64,000 nucleotides of DNA from DASUXA01 sp036378155 (lineage in GTDB: Bacteria > Actinomycetota > Actinomycetes > Mycobacteriales > Micromonosporaceae), in the NCBI GenBank assembly GCA_036378155.1, contig DASUXA010000009.1:11573-75572 (forward strand), given 5' to 3'. This document shows, in pieces, positions 1 to 8,601 of this stretch; the first letter of the stretch is position 1, and each line of letters begins with the position of its first letter. The translations under genes were made by a program, and so were the position numbers. The notes below the pieces were generated by a model. That model did not search any database, was not told the origin of the DNA, and worked only from the letters and a program-made list of their open reading frames with translations.

Positions 1-2
1 GC

Positions 3-1121
3 GAGCTCGGCGCGGGTGACGCGGGGCGGCGAGCGTGGGCGCAGGCGGTCGGTTCGGTGCCGGTCGCCTCGTTCACCGTCACCAAGCTGCGGTGGCTCGC
101 CGAGTACGAGCCGGCGAACGCGGCGCGTACCGCCGCGGTCTGCCTGCCCCACGACTGGCTGACCTGGAAGCTCGCCGGAGCGCCGGGCATCGGTGCGCTG
201 ACCACCGACCGGGGCGACGCCAGCGGCACCGGGTACTGGTCGCCGGCGACCGGCGGGTACCGCCCCGACCTGCTGCGCCGGGCGTTCGGCGGGGAGCCGC
301 TGCTGCCCCGCGTGGCGGCGCCCGCCGCGACGGTCGGCACGGCGTCGACGCTCACCGGTCGTCGCGGCGACGGTGCCGTGCTGGGCGCCGGTACCGGGGA
401 CAACGCCGCCGCCGCCCTGGGACTCGGCGCGCGCCCGGGCGACGTCGTCGTCTCCATCGGTACGTCGGGGACGGTGTTCGCGGTCGCCGTGTTGCCGACC
501 GCCGACCCGACCGGTACCGTCGCCGGCTTCGCCGACGCGACCGGGCGGTACCTGCCGCTGGTCTGCACGCTGAACGCGGCTCGGGTTCTGGACGCGGTCG
601 CCGCGCTGCTGAGCGTCGACCACGCGGAACTGTCCCGGCTGGCACTGACGGCGCCGCCCGGCGCGGGCGGCGCCGTGCTCGTGCCGTACCTCGAAGGCGA
701 ACGCACCCCGGACCGCCCGGACGTCACCGGCGCGTGGCACGGGCTGCGGCTGTCCACGGTGACGCCCGCGCACCTGGCGAGGGCCGCCGTGGAAGGGCTG
801 CTGTGCGGGCTGGCGGACGGGCTCGACGCCCTGGTCGACCAGGGGGTACAGGTGTCGCGGGTGGTGCTGGTCGGCGGCGGGGCACGGTCGGAGGCGGTCC
901 GGCGGATCGCGCCGTCGGTGCTGGGTCGACCGGTGCTGGTCCCGCCGCCGGGCGAGTACGTCGCGGACGGCGCGGCTCGACAGGCGGCGTGGGCGCTGCT
1001 CGGCGGCGACGAGCCGCCGCCCTGGGAGGTGCCGGGCACGCGGCGGTACGAGGCGGATCCGGTGCCCGCGATCCGGGCCCGGTACGCCGAGGTCCGCGAC
1101 CTCACCGCCCGACAGGTGTGA
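3..1121 (+). CDS. xylB: xylulokinase, 3' part (5' end outside window)
   Basis: This FGGY-family sugar kinase would phosphorylate D-xylulose to xylulose 5-phosphate, feeding the pentose phosphate pathway in the cytosol. The frame is open from the left edge, so about 372 C-terminal residues are visible and the N-terminal ATP-site loop is missing. Visible family signatures are FTVTKLRWLAE, the CLPHDWLTWKL block, the second-domain loop GTGDNAAAALGLG followed by SIGTSGTVFAV, and the ATP-binding stretch VLVGGGARSEAVRRI near the C-terminus. An internal GTG at 57 is not a start, because the family sequence continues upstream of it. The gene converges on an SDR gene across a long palindromic terminator. 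Assignment to xylulokinase rather than another FGGY kinase rests on overall likeness. Confidence 0.88.
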   Translation, partial: ELGAGDAGRRAWAQAVGSVPVASFTVTKLRWLAEYEPANAARTAAVCLPHDWLTWKLAGAPGIGALTTDRGDASGTGYWSPATGGYRPDLLRRAFGGEPLLPRVAAPAATVGTASTLTGRRGDGAVLGAGTGDNAAAALGLGARPGDVVVSIGTSGTVFAVAVLPTADPTGTVAGFADATGRYLPLVCTLNAARVLDAVAALLSVDHAELSRLALTAPPGAGGAVLVPYLEGERTPDRPDVTGAWHGLRLSTVTPAHLARAAVEGLLCGLADGLDALVDQGVQVSRVVLVGGGARSEAVRRIAPSVLGRPVLVPPPGEYVADGAARQAAWALLGGDEPPPWEVPGTRRYEADPVPAIRARYAEVRDLTARQV

Positions 1122-1176
1122 GCCGCCGGCGACCCGGACATCGATCCGCCGATCCGGCGTGCTTTCCCAGCGACGT

Positions 1177-1212
1177 ACAACGGTGGTGAGGTACGTACCT
1201 CACCACCGTTGT
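1177..1212. terminator. bidirectional terminator, 36-bp perfect palindrome
   Basis: Two 18-base arms (ACAACGGTGGTGAGGTAC and its exact complement) meet with no spacer, centred on GTAC/GTAC. It lies in the 141-base gap between the convergent xylB and SDR genes, so it can serve both. There is no T-tract, as is usual for actinomycete terminators. Confidence 0.8.
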
Positions 1213-1262
1213 GGACTGACGAGAGCAGGCGCCGACCGGCGAACGCCGCCGAGCGTCGCCGC

Positions 1263-2021
1263 TCAGTCGCGCGGCCCGCCCGCGACGTAGACCACCTGAC
1301 CCGACACGAACGACGCACCCTCGCTGACCAGGAACGAGATGGTGTGCGCGATGTCCTCCGGGCGACCCACCCGGCGTACCGGGATCTCCTTCGCCGCGTG
1401 TTCCTGCATCGCCTCGAAGTCGACGCCCACCCGCGCCGCCATGGCGGCGGTCATGTCGGTCACGATGAAGCCGGGCGCGACCGCGTTCGCGGTGACGCCG
1501 AACGGACCGAGTTCGATCGCCAGGGTCTTGGTGAAGCCCTGCATGCCGGCCTTCGCCGCGGAGTAGTTGAGCTGACCCCGGTTGCCCAGCGCCGAGGTGC
1601 TGGACAGGTTGACGATGCGTCCCCAGTGGGCGTCCACCATGTACTTCTGGACCGCGCGGGTCATCAGGAACGCGCCGCGCAGGTGGACCCCGAGCACCGT
1701 GTCCCAGTCCTCGTCGGTCATCTTGAACAGCAGGTTGTCGCGGGTGACCCCGGCGTTGTTGACCAGCACGGTCGGCGCGCCGAGCCGGTCGACGATCCGC
1801 GCCACCGCCCCGGCGACCGCCTCGGTGTCGGCGACGTCCGCACCGACCGCGAGTCCGCGTCCGCCGGCCGCCTCGACCTTCGCCACCGTGCCGGCGCAGG
1901 CGGACTCGTCGAGGTCCACGACCGCCACGTCCATCCCGTCCCGAGCCAGTCGCTCGGCGGTCGCCGCGCCGATACCCCGCGCGGCACCGGTCACGATCGC
2001 GACCTTCCGGCTGTCAGACAT
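1263..2021 (-). CDS. fabG: SDR-family 3-oxoacyl-ACP / acetoacetyl-CoA reductase
   Basis: A 252-residue classical short-chain dehydrogenase that would reduce a 3-oxoacyl thioester with NADPH. The cofactor loop TGAARGIG is at residues 11-18, the NNAG motif follows near residue 90, and the catalytic Ser, Tyr and Lys lie in LSSTSALGNRGQLNYSAAK. The C-terminus VSGQVVYVAGG is typical of FabG-like enzymes. The ATG at 2021 follows an AAGGAG ribosome site. It sits 47 bases downstream of the phosphotransferase gene on the same strand, so the two are probably one transcript for acyl-CoA metabolism. FabG of fatty-acid synthesis and PhaB-type reductase cannot be told apart here. Confidence 0.88.
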   Translation of the reverse strand: MSDSRKVAIVTGAARGIGAATAERLARDGMDVAVVDLDESACAGTVAKVEAAGGRGLAVGADVADTEAVAGAVARIVDRLGAPTVLVNNAGVTRDNLLFKMTDEDWDTVLGVHLRGAFLMTRAVQKYMVDAHWGRIVNLSSTSALGNRGQLNYSAAKAGMQGFTKTLAIELGPFGVTANAVAPGFIVTDMTAAMAARVGVDFEAMQEHAAKEIPVRRVGRPEDIAHTISFLVSEGASFVSGQVVYVAGGPRD

Positions 2022-2068
2022 GCTTGCTCCTTGCGAGTACGAACCGGCGCGGCTACTCCGGCACCGGG

Positions 2069-3154
2069 TTACCCGAGAGTAGCGAGGCCGCGGGCGACCA
2101 GTGGGGCGACCGCCTTGCCCGCGGTCGCGAAGCCCTCCCCGACCGTCTTGCCGGTCACGTACCGGTAGTGGATGCCCTCCAGGATCACCGCGAGCTTGAA
2201 GTACCCGAACGCGACGTACCAGGGCAGCGGCGTCAGGTCGAGCCCGGTCCGTTCGGCGTACCGCCGCACCACGTCCTGCCAGGGCAGCAGGCTCGGGCGG
2301 GGCTCGTCGAGCGACGGCGACCAGTTGCGCGAGCCGCCCGACCAGTACACCGCCAGCAGCCCCAGGTCGGCGAGCGGGTCGCCGAGGGTGGACATCTCCC
2401 AGTCGAGCACCGCGACGATCTCGTCGCCGGGTCCGTCGTCGGCTGGCGAGGTCGAGCCGGGTCCGTCGACGGCTCGCGAGGTCGAGCCGATCATCACGTT
2501 GTCCAGGCGGTAGTCGCCGTGCAGCACCGCCGCGCGCTGCGGCGCCGGTACCGCGCGCGCCAACCGCGCGCGCAGTTCGGCGATGCCGTCGACGGTACGG
2601 CTGTGCGAGGCTTCGAGCTGCGCCTGCCAGCGGCGCAGCTGCCGGTCCAGGAACCCGGCAGGTCTGCCGAAGTCGGCGAGCCCGACCTGCTCCGGGTCCA
2701 GGGCGTGCAGCCTCGCCAGCACGTCGACCAACTGGAACGCGATCTGTTCGGCGCGCTGCGCGCCCAGGGCGAGCGCCTCGGTGTCCGTCCGGTACACCGT
2801 GCCGATCACGCGTTCCATCACGTAGAACGGCGCGCCGAGCACGTCCGGGTCGGTGCACAGCAGGTAGGTCCGGGGTACCGGCACCGGGCTGCCGCCCAGC
2901 GCGGTCATCACGCGGTACTCCCGGCTCATGTCGTGCGCGGTCGCCAGGACGTGACCCAGCGGCGGGCGGCGGACCACCCACTCGTGGGTACCGTCGCCGA
3001 CCAGGTACGTCAGGTTGGACCGCCCGCCGGCGATCAGCTGGGCGCTCAGTTCTCCGGTCACCATGCCGGGGCGGACGCCGTCGAGGTACCGCCGCAGCGC
3101 GTGCGGGTCGAGGCCCGGCGGCGCTCCCGACCCGCTCGATGTCACGTCGCTCAT
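2069..3154 (-). CDS. phosphotransferase (aminoglycoside phosphotransferase/ACAD10-like fold)
   Basis: A 361-residue small-molecule kinase of the APH fold, of the group often encoded next to acyl-CoA dehydrogenases. Visible motifs are the N-lobe GRSNLTYLV and WVVRRPP, the catalytic loop VLHGDYRLDNVMI, and the metal-binding LDWEMSTLGDPLADLG. Between the last two motifs there is a 20-residue Gly/Ser/Asp-rich insert made by a 30-bp tandem duplication (2429-2488). The start is set at ATG 3154; no strong ribosome site is visible and an upstream frame extends a further 22 residues. The gene is divergent from the GT4 gene and lies in an operon with the SDR gene. The substrate is unknown; lipid-derived hydroxyacyl groups are plausible for ACAD10-type enzymes. 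Confidence 0.8.
   Translation of the reverse strand: MSDVTSSGSGAPPGLDPHALRRYLDGVRPGMVTGELSAQLIAGGRSNLTYLVGDGTHEWVVRRPPLGHVLATAHDMSREYRVMTALGGSPVPVPRTYLLCTDPDVLGAPFYVMERVIGTVYRTDTEALALGAQRAEQIAFQLVDVLARLHALDPEQVGLADFGRPAGFLDRQLRRWQAQLEASHSRTVDGIAELRARLARAVPAPQRAAVLHGDYRLDNVMIGSTSRAVDGPGSTSPADDGPGDEIVAVLDWEMSTLGDPLADLGLLAVYWSGGSRNWSPSLDEPRPSLLPWQDVVRRYAERTGLDLTPLPWYVAFGYFKLAVILEGIHYRYVTGKTVGEGFATAGKAVAPLVARGLATLG
2429..2488. repeat. 30-bp tandem duplication inside phosphotransferase gene
   Basis: Two contiguous 30-base copies (2429-2458 and 2459-2488) differ at two positions. Being a multiple of three, the duplication stays in frame and adds a second GSTS-x-A-x-DGPG unit to a surface loop. Confidence 0.85.
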
Positions 3155-3354
3155 TTGGACGTGAGCGTACGCACCGCCGCCTCGGGTCGGCTGCCCGGCG
3201 TGCGCCGGGACCGGCGGCAACTTCTGGAAAAGCTGCGCCGACTGCGTCGCCTGAGGCTACTGTGTCGATGACAACCGGCAAACCGGACAAGGCTACAGAA
3301 AGGGCACTTCACGCGGCCCTTTCGACGCCGCCGGTGCGCGCGAAAGGACCTGAC

Positions 3355-4557
3355 GTGTCCGAAGCAACCCGAGCATTCCGGCTCGGCGCGTCCGACGCCG
3401 CACGACGACCCGACACGGTCGTCCCTCACCTGCGAGCAGTACATCCGCCCCTGCGTGTCGCCATGGTCGTGCCGCCCTGGTACGAACTGCCGCCCCAGGG
3501 GTACGGCGGTCTCGAAACGATCGTCGCCGCGCTGGTCGACGGGCTGGTCGAACGGGGCCACCACGTCACGCTGTTCGGCGCCGGACGGCGCACCGGCACC
3601 CGCGCCGCCTTCGTCGGTACCGTCGCCGAGCCGCAGTACCCCCGGCTCGGGCAGGTGATGCCCGAGGTCCTGCACATCGCGCGGGTCAACGCGCTGCTGC
3701 GCGACGGCGACTTCGACGTGGTCCACGACCACACCACGGCGGGACCCGCCACCGCGCGCAGCCGCCCCGCCCCGACCGTCGTCACCGTCCACCACGCGCC
3801 GGACCGCGAGTTCGGCGAGTACCTGGCGGCCCTCGGCGACCAGGTGGACCTGGTCGCCATCTCGCGCGCGCAGCGGCGGCTGCGACCCGAGCTGAACTGG
3901 GTGTCCACCGTGCACAACGCGATCCGGGTCGGCGACTTCGCCGGTCCGCGCACCGGCGGCGGACCGGTGCTCTGGCTCGCCCGGTTCAGCCCCGACAAGG
4001 GCCCCGACCTCGCCATCGAGGCATGTCGCCGGGCGGGGCTCCCGCTGGTGCTCGTCGGCAAGTGCATGGAGCGCGCGGAGGTCCGGTACCTCGACGAAGT
4101 GATCCGCCCCATGCTCGGCGACGACGTCGAACTGATCGTGAACGCCGACCGGTCCACCTGCCGCGAACTGCTCAGCCGGGCGCGCTGCCTGGTCCTGCCG
4201 ATCCGCTGGAACGAGCCGTTCGGGATGGTGATGATCGAGGCGATGGCCGCCGGTACCCCGGTGGTCGCCCTGCGGCGGGGCGCGGTCCCCGAGGTCGTCC
4301 GGCACGGCGTCACCGGCTTCGTCTGCGACGACCTGGACGAACTCGCCCAGGCTCTGCTGGACGTGACCGACCTCGAGCCGCGCGCGTGCGTGGACCACGT
4401 CACCCGGCACTTCGCCGCCGACCTGATGGTCCGGCGGTACGAGCGGGTGTACCGCGCCGCGATCGGTCGCGCCCGTCCGACCCGGCGGACAACCGTCGAC
4501 GACGTGCTGTCCGCCCCGTCGCCGATCGGGCAAGCTCAGCCGGCCGTCGGACCCTGA
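3355..4557 (+). CDS. GT4-family glycosyltransferase
   Basis: A 400-residue GT-B fold glycosyltransferase, expected to move a sugar from a nucleotide donor to a lipid, sugar or small-molecule acceptor in the cytosol. The N-domain has the PPQGYGGLETIVAALVDGL acceptor-site block. The C-domain has ARFSPDKGPDLAIEA and the retaining-GT signature NEPFGMVMIEAMAAGTPVVA with the E-x7-E pair. The GTG at 3355 is chosen because GAAAGGACC lies at ribosome-site distance; an in-frame ATG at 3268 would add 29 residues of non-family sequence. The leader carries a small GAAAGGG/CCCTTTC hairpin (3298-3323). The gene stands alone, so donor and acceptor cannot be named. Confidence 0.82.
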   Translation: MSEATRAFRLGASDAARRPDTVVPHLRAVHPPLRVAMVVPPWYELPPQGYGGLETIVAALVDGLVERGHHVTLFGAGRRTGTRAAFVGTVAEPQYPRLGQVMPEVLHIARVNALLRDGDFDVVHDHTTAGPATARSRPAPTVVTVHHAPDREFGEYLAALGDQVDLVAISRAQRRLRPELNWVSTVHNAIRVGDFAGPRTGGGPVLWLARFSPDKGPDLAIEACRRAGLPLVLVGKCMERAEVRYLDEVIRPMLGDDVELIVNADRSTCRELLSRARCLVLPIRWNEPFGMVMIEAMAAGTPVVALRRGAVPEVVRHGVTGFVCDDLDELAQALLDVTDLEPRACVDHVTRHFAADLMVRRYERVYRAAIGRARPTRRTTVDDVLSAPSPIGQAQPAVGP

Positions 4558-4565
4558 CCCGGGCT

Positions 4566-4590
4566 GTTTCCCCGCCGGTCCACCGGGTAC
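4566..4590 (+). promoter_or_regulatory. SigB-like promoter for the SRPBCC gene
   Basis: GTTT at 4566-4569, a 15-base spacer and GGGTAC at 4585-4590 match the actinomycete SigB/SigF-type promoter. The start codon at 4623 follows 32 bases later with its own ribosome site. The same element precedes several other small genes in this window. Confidence 0.62.
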
Positions 4591-4622
4591 CGCAATCGAC
4601 AGGACGACGGAAGGAGTAACCC

Positions 4623-5087
4623 ATGGGCCAGGTCATGGAGACCGTTGACGTGGCAGTTCCGGTCCATACCGCGTACAACCAGTGGACGCAGTTCGAGGAA
4701 TTTCCGCGGTTCATGGAAGGCGTCGAGGAGGTCCGACAGGTCGACGACACCATGACCCACTGGACCGTCCAGATGGGCGGCGTGAAGCGCGAGTTCGACG
4801 CGCGGATCACCGAACAGATTCCGGACGAGCGGGTCGCCTGGACCTCGGTCAACGGCGACGTGAAGCAGGCCGGCGTGGTCACCTTCCACCGCCTGGACGC
4901 CAACCACACTCGAGTGACGGCGCAGATGCAGGTGGAGCCGGACGACATGATGCAGAAGGCGGCCGACAAGGCTGGGCTGATCGACCGCCGGGTGAAGGGC
5001 GACATGGAGCGGTTCAAGACGTTCATCGAGAGCCGCGGCCAGGAGACCGGCGCCTGGCGGGGCGAGGTCGGACGGCCCCGACCGTGA
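4623..5087 (+). CDS. SRPBCC (cyclase/dehydrase-like) protein
   Basis: A 154-residue START-like (SRPBCC) fold protein. It begins with the family pattern VDVAVPVHTAYNQWTQFEEF and continues with FMEGVEEV, all typical of the polyketide cyclase/dehydrase family that is common as a stress protein in actinomycetes. It forms a hydrophobic ligand pocket; no enzymatic residue can be assigned. GGAAGGAG precedes the ATG. It overlaps the aldehyde dehydrogenase start by four bases (GTGA), so the two are co-translated. A SigB-like promoter lies upstream at 4566, pointing to stress or stationary-phase expression. Confidence 0.85.
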   Translation: MGQVMETVDVAVPVHTAYNQWTQFEEFPRFMEGVEEVRQVDDTMTHWTVQMGGVKREFDARITEQIPDERVAWTSVNGDVKQAGVVTFHRLDANHTRVTAQMQVEPDDMMQKAADKAGLIDRRVKGDMERFKTFIESRGQETGAWRGEVGRPRP

Positions 5088-6538
5088 CCGCCGAGGTCGT
5101 CACGGGGAACCGCCTGGACGAGCGGATCGAGCGGCGGCTGCGCGAGGCGTGGCCGAAAGACGGCCGGGTCGAGCACCTCGAGGTGCTCGACCCGGCCGAC
5201 GACTCGCCGGTCCTTCGGGTACCGGTGTCCACCCTGGATGACGTGGCACGGGCGGTACACGCCGCCCGTGCCGCTTGCGTGGACTGGTCCAGGACCGCGC
5301 CCGCCGAACGCGCGGCAGCCGTCGCCCGGGCCGCCGCCGCGGTCGAGGCGGAAGCGGAAGCGCTCGCCCTGCTCAACACGCGGGAGATGGGCAAGCCGAT
5401 CGGCGAGGCGCGCGGCGGCGTCGCCGCCGGGGTGGCGACCCTGCGCCAGTACGCCGAACTCGGGCCCCTGCACCGGGGCCGGTCGCTGTGCGGCGGGTGG
5501 GACGCGACCGACCTGATGGCGCACGAACCGTACGGCGTCGTCGCCGCGATCACGCCGTGGAACGATCCGGTCGCGGTGTCCTGTGGACTCATCGGCGCCG
5601 CCCTGGTCACCGGGAACACCGTGGTGTACAAGCCGAGCGAGCGCACCCCCGGTACCGGGCTGCTGCTCGCCGACCTGATGCGCGCGCACCTCCCGGACGG
5701 GGTGCTGGGCGTGGTCAGCGGCGGCAGGCGGATCGGCGCCGCCCTGGTCGACGCGCGCCCGGACGTCGTCGCACACGTCGGGTCGTCGGTCACCGGCCGC
5801 CGGATCGCGCAGGCGGTCGCCCGGTACGGCGGCAAAGCGGTCCTCGAGAACGGCGGCAACGATCCGCTGATCGTGGACGCGGACGTCGACCCGGTGTGGG
5901 CCGCCGAACAGGCGGCGCTGGGCGCGTTCGCCAACGCCGGGCAGATCTGCGTCTCGGTCGAACGGATCTACGTACACCGGGCGGTCGCCGACCCGTTCCT
6001 GCGCGAACTGGTGACGCGCGCCCGCGCGCTGCGCATGGGGTCCGGTCTGGACCCGGCGACCCAACTGGGTCCGCTGGTCGACCGGCGCCTTCGCGACCAG
6101 GTACACGCGCAGGTCCGCGCCGCTGTCGCGGCGGGCGCGCGACTGTTGTGCGGCGGCGAGGTGCCCGACGGTCCCGGCGCGTTCTACCCGGCGACCGTCC
6201 TGGTCGGGTGTACCGACGACATGGACGTGCTGCGTGAGGAGACGTTCGGTCCGGTCGCCCCGGTCGCCGTGGTCGACTCGTTCGACGAGGGGCTGCGGCG
6301 TGCCGCCGATTCCCGGTACGGGCTGGCGGCCACGGTGCTGACGCAGTCGATGGCGCACGCGCAGCGGGCGTGGCGGGAGCTGCCGGTCGGTACCGTCAAG
6401 ATCAACTCGGTGTTCGGCGGCGCGCCCGGCGGAGCCGCCCAGCCGCGCGGGGCGAGCGGGCAGGGGTTCGGGTACGGCCCGGAACTGCTCGACGAGTTCA
6501 CCCGGACCAAGGTCGTCCACGTCGCATCCGCGCCCTAG
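5084..6538 (+). CDS. NAD(P)-dependent aldehyde dehydrogenase
   Basis: A 484-residue ALDH-superfamily enzyme oxidising an aldehyde to the acid. Key sites are visible: the oxyanion Asn in TPWNDPVAV, the cofactor Lys in GNTVVYKPSERTPG, the nucleotide loop GSSVTGRRIA, the general-base Glu in VLENGGNDP, and the nucleophile Cys in AGQICVSVERIYV. The start is GTG 5084, which overlaps the stop of the SRPBCC gene by four bases. Coupling with an SRPBCC protein and a SigB-like promoter suggests clearance of reactive aldehydes under stress. The preferred aldehyde cannot be read from the sequence. Confidence 0.9.
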   Translation: MTAEVVTGNRLDERIERRLREAWPKDGRVEHLEVLDPADDSPVLRVPVSTLDDVARAVHAARAACVDWSRTAPAERAAAVARAAAAVEAEAEALALLNTREMGKPIGEARGGVAAGVATLRQYAELGPLHRGRSLCGGWDATDLMAHEPYGVVAAITPWNDPVAVSCGLIGAALVTGNTVVYKPSERTPGTGLLLADLMRAHLPDGVLGVVSGGRRIGAALVDARPDVVAHVGSSVTGRRIAQAVARYGGKAVLENGGNDPLIVDADVDPVWAAEQAALGAFANAGQICVSVERIYVHRAVADPFLRELVTRARALRMGSGLDPATQLGPLVDRRLRDQVHAQVRAAVAAGARLLCGGEVPDGPGAFYPATVLVGCTDDMDVLREETFGPVAPVAVVDSFDEGLRRAADSRYGLAATVLTQSMAHAQRAWRELPVGTVKINSVFGGAPGGAAQPRGASGQGFGYGPELLDEFTRTKVVHVASAP

Positions 6539-6551
6539 CCGAACGTACGAT

Positions 6552-6587
6552 CGCGGCCCGCCCCGGCTGTCGCCGGGGCGGGCCGCG
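6552..6587. terminator. bidirectional terminator
   Basis: A 16-base perfect stem (CGCGGCCCGCCCCGGC and complement) with a four-base loop lies between the convergent aldehyde dehydrogenase and VWA genes. Confidence 0.85.
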
Positions 6588-6589
6588 TC

Positions 6590-8362
6590 TCACTTGCCCA
6601 CGACCGCCGAGCGCATCGCGATCGCCTTGAGGAAGATGTCGTCGATCTTCGACGGGTCCGGGGCGACGAACGCCGCTCCCCCGCCCGCCTTCGCGATCCG
6701 ATCCAGCTCAGCCTGGCTGACCTCGTTACCGATACCGATACAGATCATCTCGACCGGTCGCTTCGGGTCCGCGATCTTCTTCAACTCGGCGGTCAACTGG
6801 TCCAGCGTGATGCCCTGCGGGTCCTCGTTCTGCCCGTCGGTCATCAGTACCACCGAGTTCACCCGACCCGGGTCCCAGCCCTGCTGCACCGTCTTGTACG
6901 CGGCCAGCGCCGTGTCGTACAGCCCGGTGCTGCCGTTCGGCTTCGGGCGGATCGCGGACAGCGCCGCCATCACCTGCCCACGCTGGGTCGCGACCGGACC
7001 GATCGGCACCAGTTGCCGGTAGTCCTTCGCCCCGTCCAGATTCGTGGAGAACGTCCACAGCCCGAGCTGCCACGAGTCGTCGAACAGCGCCAGACCCCGC
7101 TGGGCGGCGGCGATCGTGACCTGCTCACGGGTCGCGCCGCCGGCGGTCGGTACCGGCGTGGTCATCGAACCGGACACGTCGATGACCGCCAGCATCCGAC
7201 CCGGCAGGGTGACCGCGCTCCAGGTGGACAGCAACCGGTCGACCGCGTTCGCAGCCGGGGCGCCCGCCGCGGACCCGGCGCCGGACGACGGGTCGGGGTC
7301 GGGTGCGGAGACGCTCGCCTTCGTCGGCGCGCCCTGCGGCAGCGCGAACCCGTTCCCGGCGGTGCCGTCCGGACCGCGCAGTCCCTGGTGCGCGAGGTCG
7401 TCCCGGAACGCCGCGCCGGTGAGCACGGCGCGCAGCCCGTCCGCCGCCGCCGCGGTCGGGCGGGGCAGCGACGGCATCACGGTGTACGGGTAGTCCATGG
7501 GCAGCGGCGCGGGATCGAGATAGAGCGCGGCGAGCGGTACCGGGGGCTGTGCCGAGTTGTACGCGATCACCGCCTGCTCCGGCAGCGGCGCCGCACCCAG
7601 CCCCGACGCCAGCGCAGTCGCGTTGGTCGACCGTGGAAAGCGGGCCAGCAGGTCCGCACGCAGGGCGGAACGCCCGGCGGCGAGCGAGCGCAGCGCCGCG
7701 ATGGTCGCCTGTTGCGCGTTGGCTCCGGCGGCGTTCGCGGCGGTGGCGAGCGCGAGCAGCCCGGACAGACCGGACGCGTCACGCGCCGGCTCCACGATCC
7801 CGGTCCGCAGGCGTCCGTCCCCGGTCACCTTCTGCAGCAGCGCCGGCCAGGTGAGCTTCGCGTCGGGCCAGCCGAGCGTGGCGGCGACCGGTTGCGGCAT
7901 GGCGAGCACGACCGGACTGCTGGCGATGGACGGTCCGAGCCCGGCGGGGTCCGCTCTGGTCGCCGCGGCGAGCCTGGCGAGCCAGGTCGACGAGTCCGGT
8001 ACCCACACGTCAGGCACCCGGACCTTGCCGCTGGGCTGCCCGACGCCGTCGAGCGTCGCGCCCTGCTGCCCGGCGATCGCGGCGGCGACCTCGGCCGGGT
8101 CGGCGGCGGTCACGGTGACCGTCACGCACGTCCCGTCCACCGCCGCGCCGCCCTCGGTCCACCGGTTCGCGGCGGCTTCGACGGCGGGAGCGATATCGGG
8201 TGCGGCGGCCACGGCAAGCGGGAGCCGCCCACCGCACCCGCTGCCGGTGAGCAGGCGGTATCCGCCCCACCCGGCGACGACCACGGCGGCGAGCGCCACC
8301 ACGGTGGCGATGGTGAGGCGGGCGTTGCGGGACGCCCGCTGATTCCTGTGTCGGCCTGGCAC
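6590..8362 (-). CDS. membrane-anchored solute-binding/VWA-domain protein
   Basis: About 590 residues. An N-terminal transmembrane segment (LTIATVVALAAVVVAGWGGY) is followed by an extracellular type-2 periplasmic-binding-like region (roughly residues 45-360) and a C-terminal von Willebrand A domain. The VWA metal site DVSGSM (DxSxS) lies in LAVIDVSGSMTTPV, and a downstream Thr/Asp pair occurs in VLMTDGQNED. This substrate-binding plus VWA architecture is recurrent in actinomycetes; its ligand is unknown and a role in metal-dependent adhesion or sensing is inference. The GTG at 8362 is chosen because the 21 residues before it (start 8425) look non-coding; no clear ribosome site marks either. 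Confidence 0.8.
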   Translation of the reverse strand: MPGRHRNQRASRNARLTIATVVALAAVVVAGWGGYRLLTGSGCGGRLPLAVAAAPDIAPAVEAAANRWTEGGAAVDGTCVTVTVTAADPAEVAAAIAGQQGATLDGVGQPSGKVRVPDVWVPDSSTWLARLAAATRADPAGLGPSIASSPVVLAMPQPVAATLGWPDAKLTWPALLQKVTGDGRLRTGIVEPARDASGLSGLLALATAANAAGANAQQATIAALRSLAAGRSALRADLLARFPRSTNATALASGLGAAPLPEQAVIAYNSAQPPVPLAALYLDPAPLPMDYPYTVMPSLPRPTAAAADGLRAVLTGAAFRDDLAHQGLRGPDGTAGNGFALPQGAPTKASVSAPDPDPSSGAGSAAGAPAANAVDRLLSTWSAVTLPGRMLAVIDVSGSMTTPVPTAGGATREQVTIAAAQRGLALFDDSWQLGLWTFSTNLDGAKDYRQLVPIGPVATQRGQVMAALSAIRPKPNGSTGLYDTALAAYKTVQQGWDPGRVNSVVLMTDGQNEDPQGITLDQLTAELKKIADPKRPVEMICIGIGNEVSQAELDRIAKAGGGAAFVAPDPSKIDDIFLKAIAMRSAVVGK

Positions 8363-8520
8363 GCCGCCAAATATCCAGCCTCGACGGCACCGGCATCCAC
8401 GTACTTTCGGCTGAAACTTGGGCAACCGAACAAATCACATACCAGCAGGTCAACGCGGCGTGTCGGCGTGGTGGCGGCAAGTTACCGACCGGTCGGTATC
8501 CGGCTCGCCCCGAGGTACGC

Positions 8521-8551
8521 GAAGGCCCCGTACCGCCGGTACGGGGCCTTC
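8521..8551. terminator. inverted repeat, second terminator of the SH3-peptidase gene
   Basis: Fifteen-base arms (GAAGGCCCCGTACCG and complement) with a one-base spacer. It follows another hairpin downstream of the minus-strand gene that ends at 8602, so it may act as a back-up terminator or protect the upstream region of the VWA gene. Confidence 0.65.
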
Positions 8552-8561
8552 TGCCAGCGTC

Positions 8562-8593
8562 CCGTCGGCGCTTCCGCGCGGAAGCGCCGACGG
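8562..8593. terminator. terminator of the SH3-peptidase gene
   Basis: Fourteen-base arms (CCGTCGGCGCTTCC and complement) with a four-base loop start nine bases past the stop codon of the minus-strand gene at 8602. Confidence 0.78.
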
Positions 8594-8601
8594 TGAGGGG
8601 G

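Noticed and set aside
3139..3354. Extended N-terminus of the GT4 enzyme
   Set aside because: The extra residues are not family-like, and the best ribosome site is at the GTG 3355.
1200..4557. Long open frames antisense to real genes (for example across 3151-4533)
   Set aside because: High GC makes stop codons rare on the opposite strand; these frames lack family motifs and their third-position bias belongs to the sense gene.
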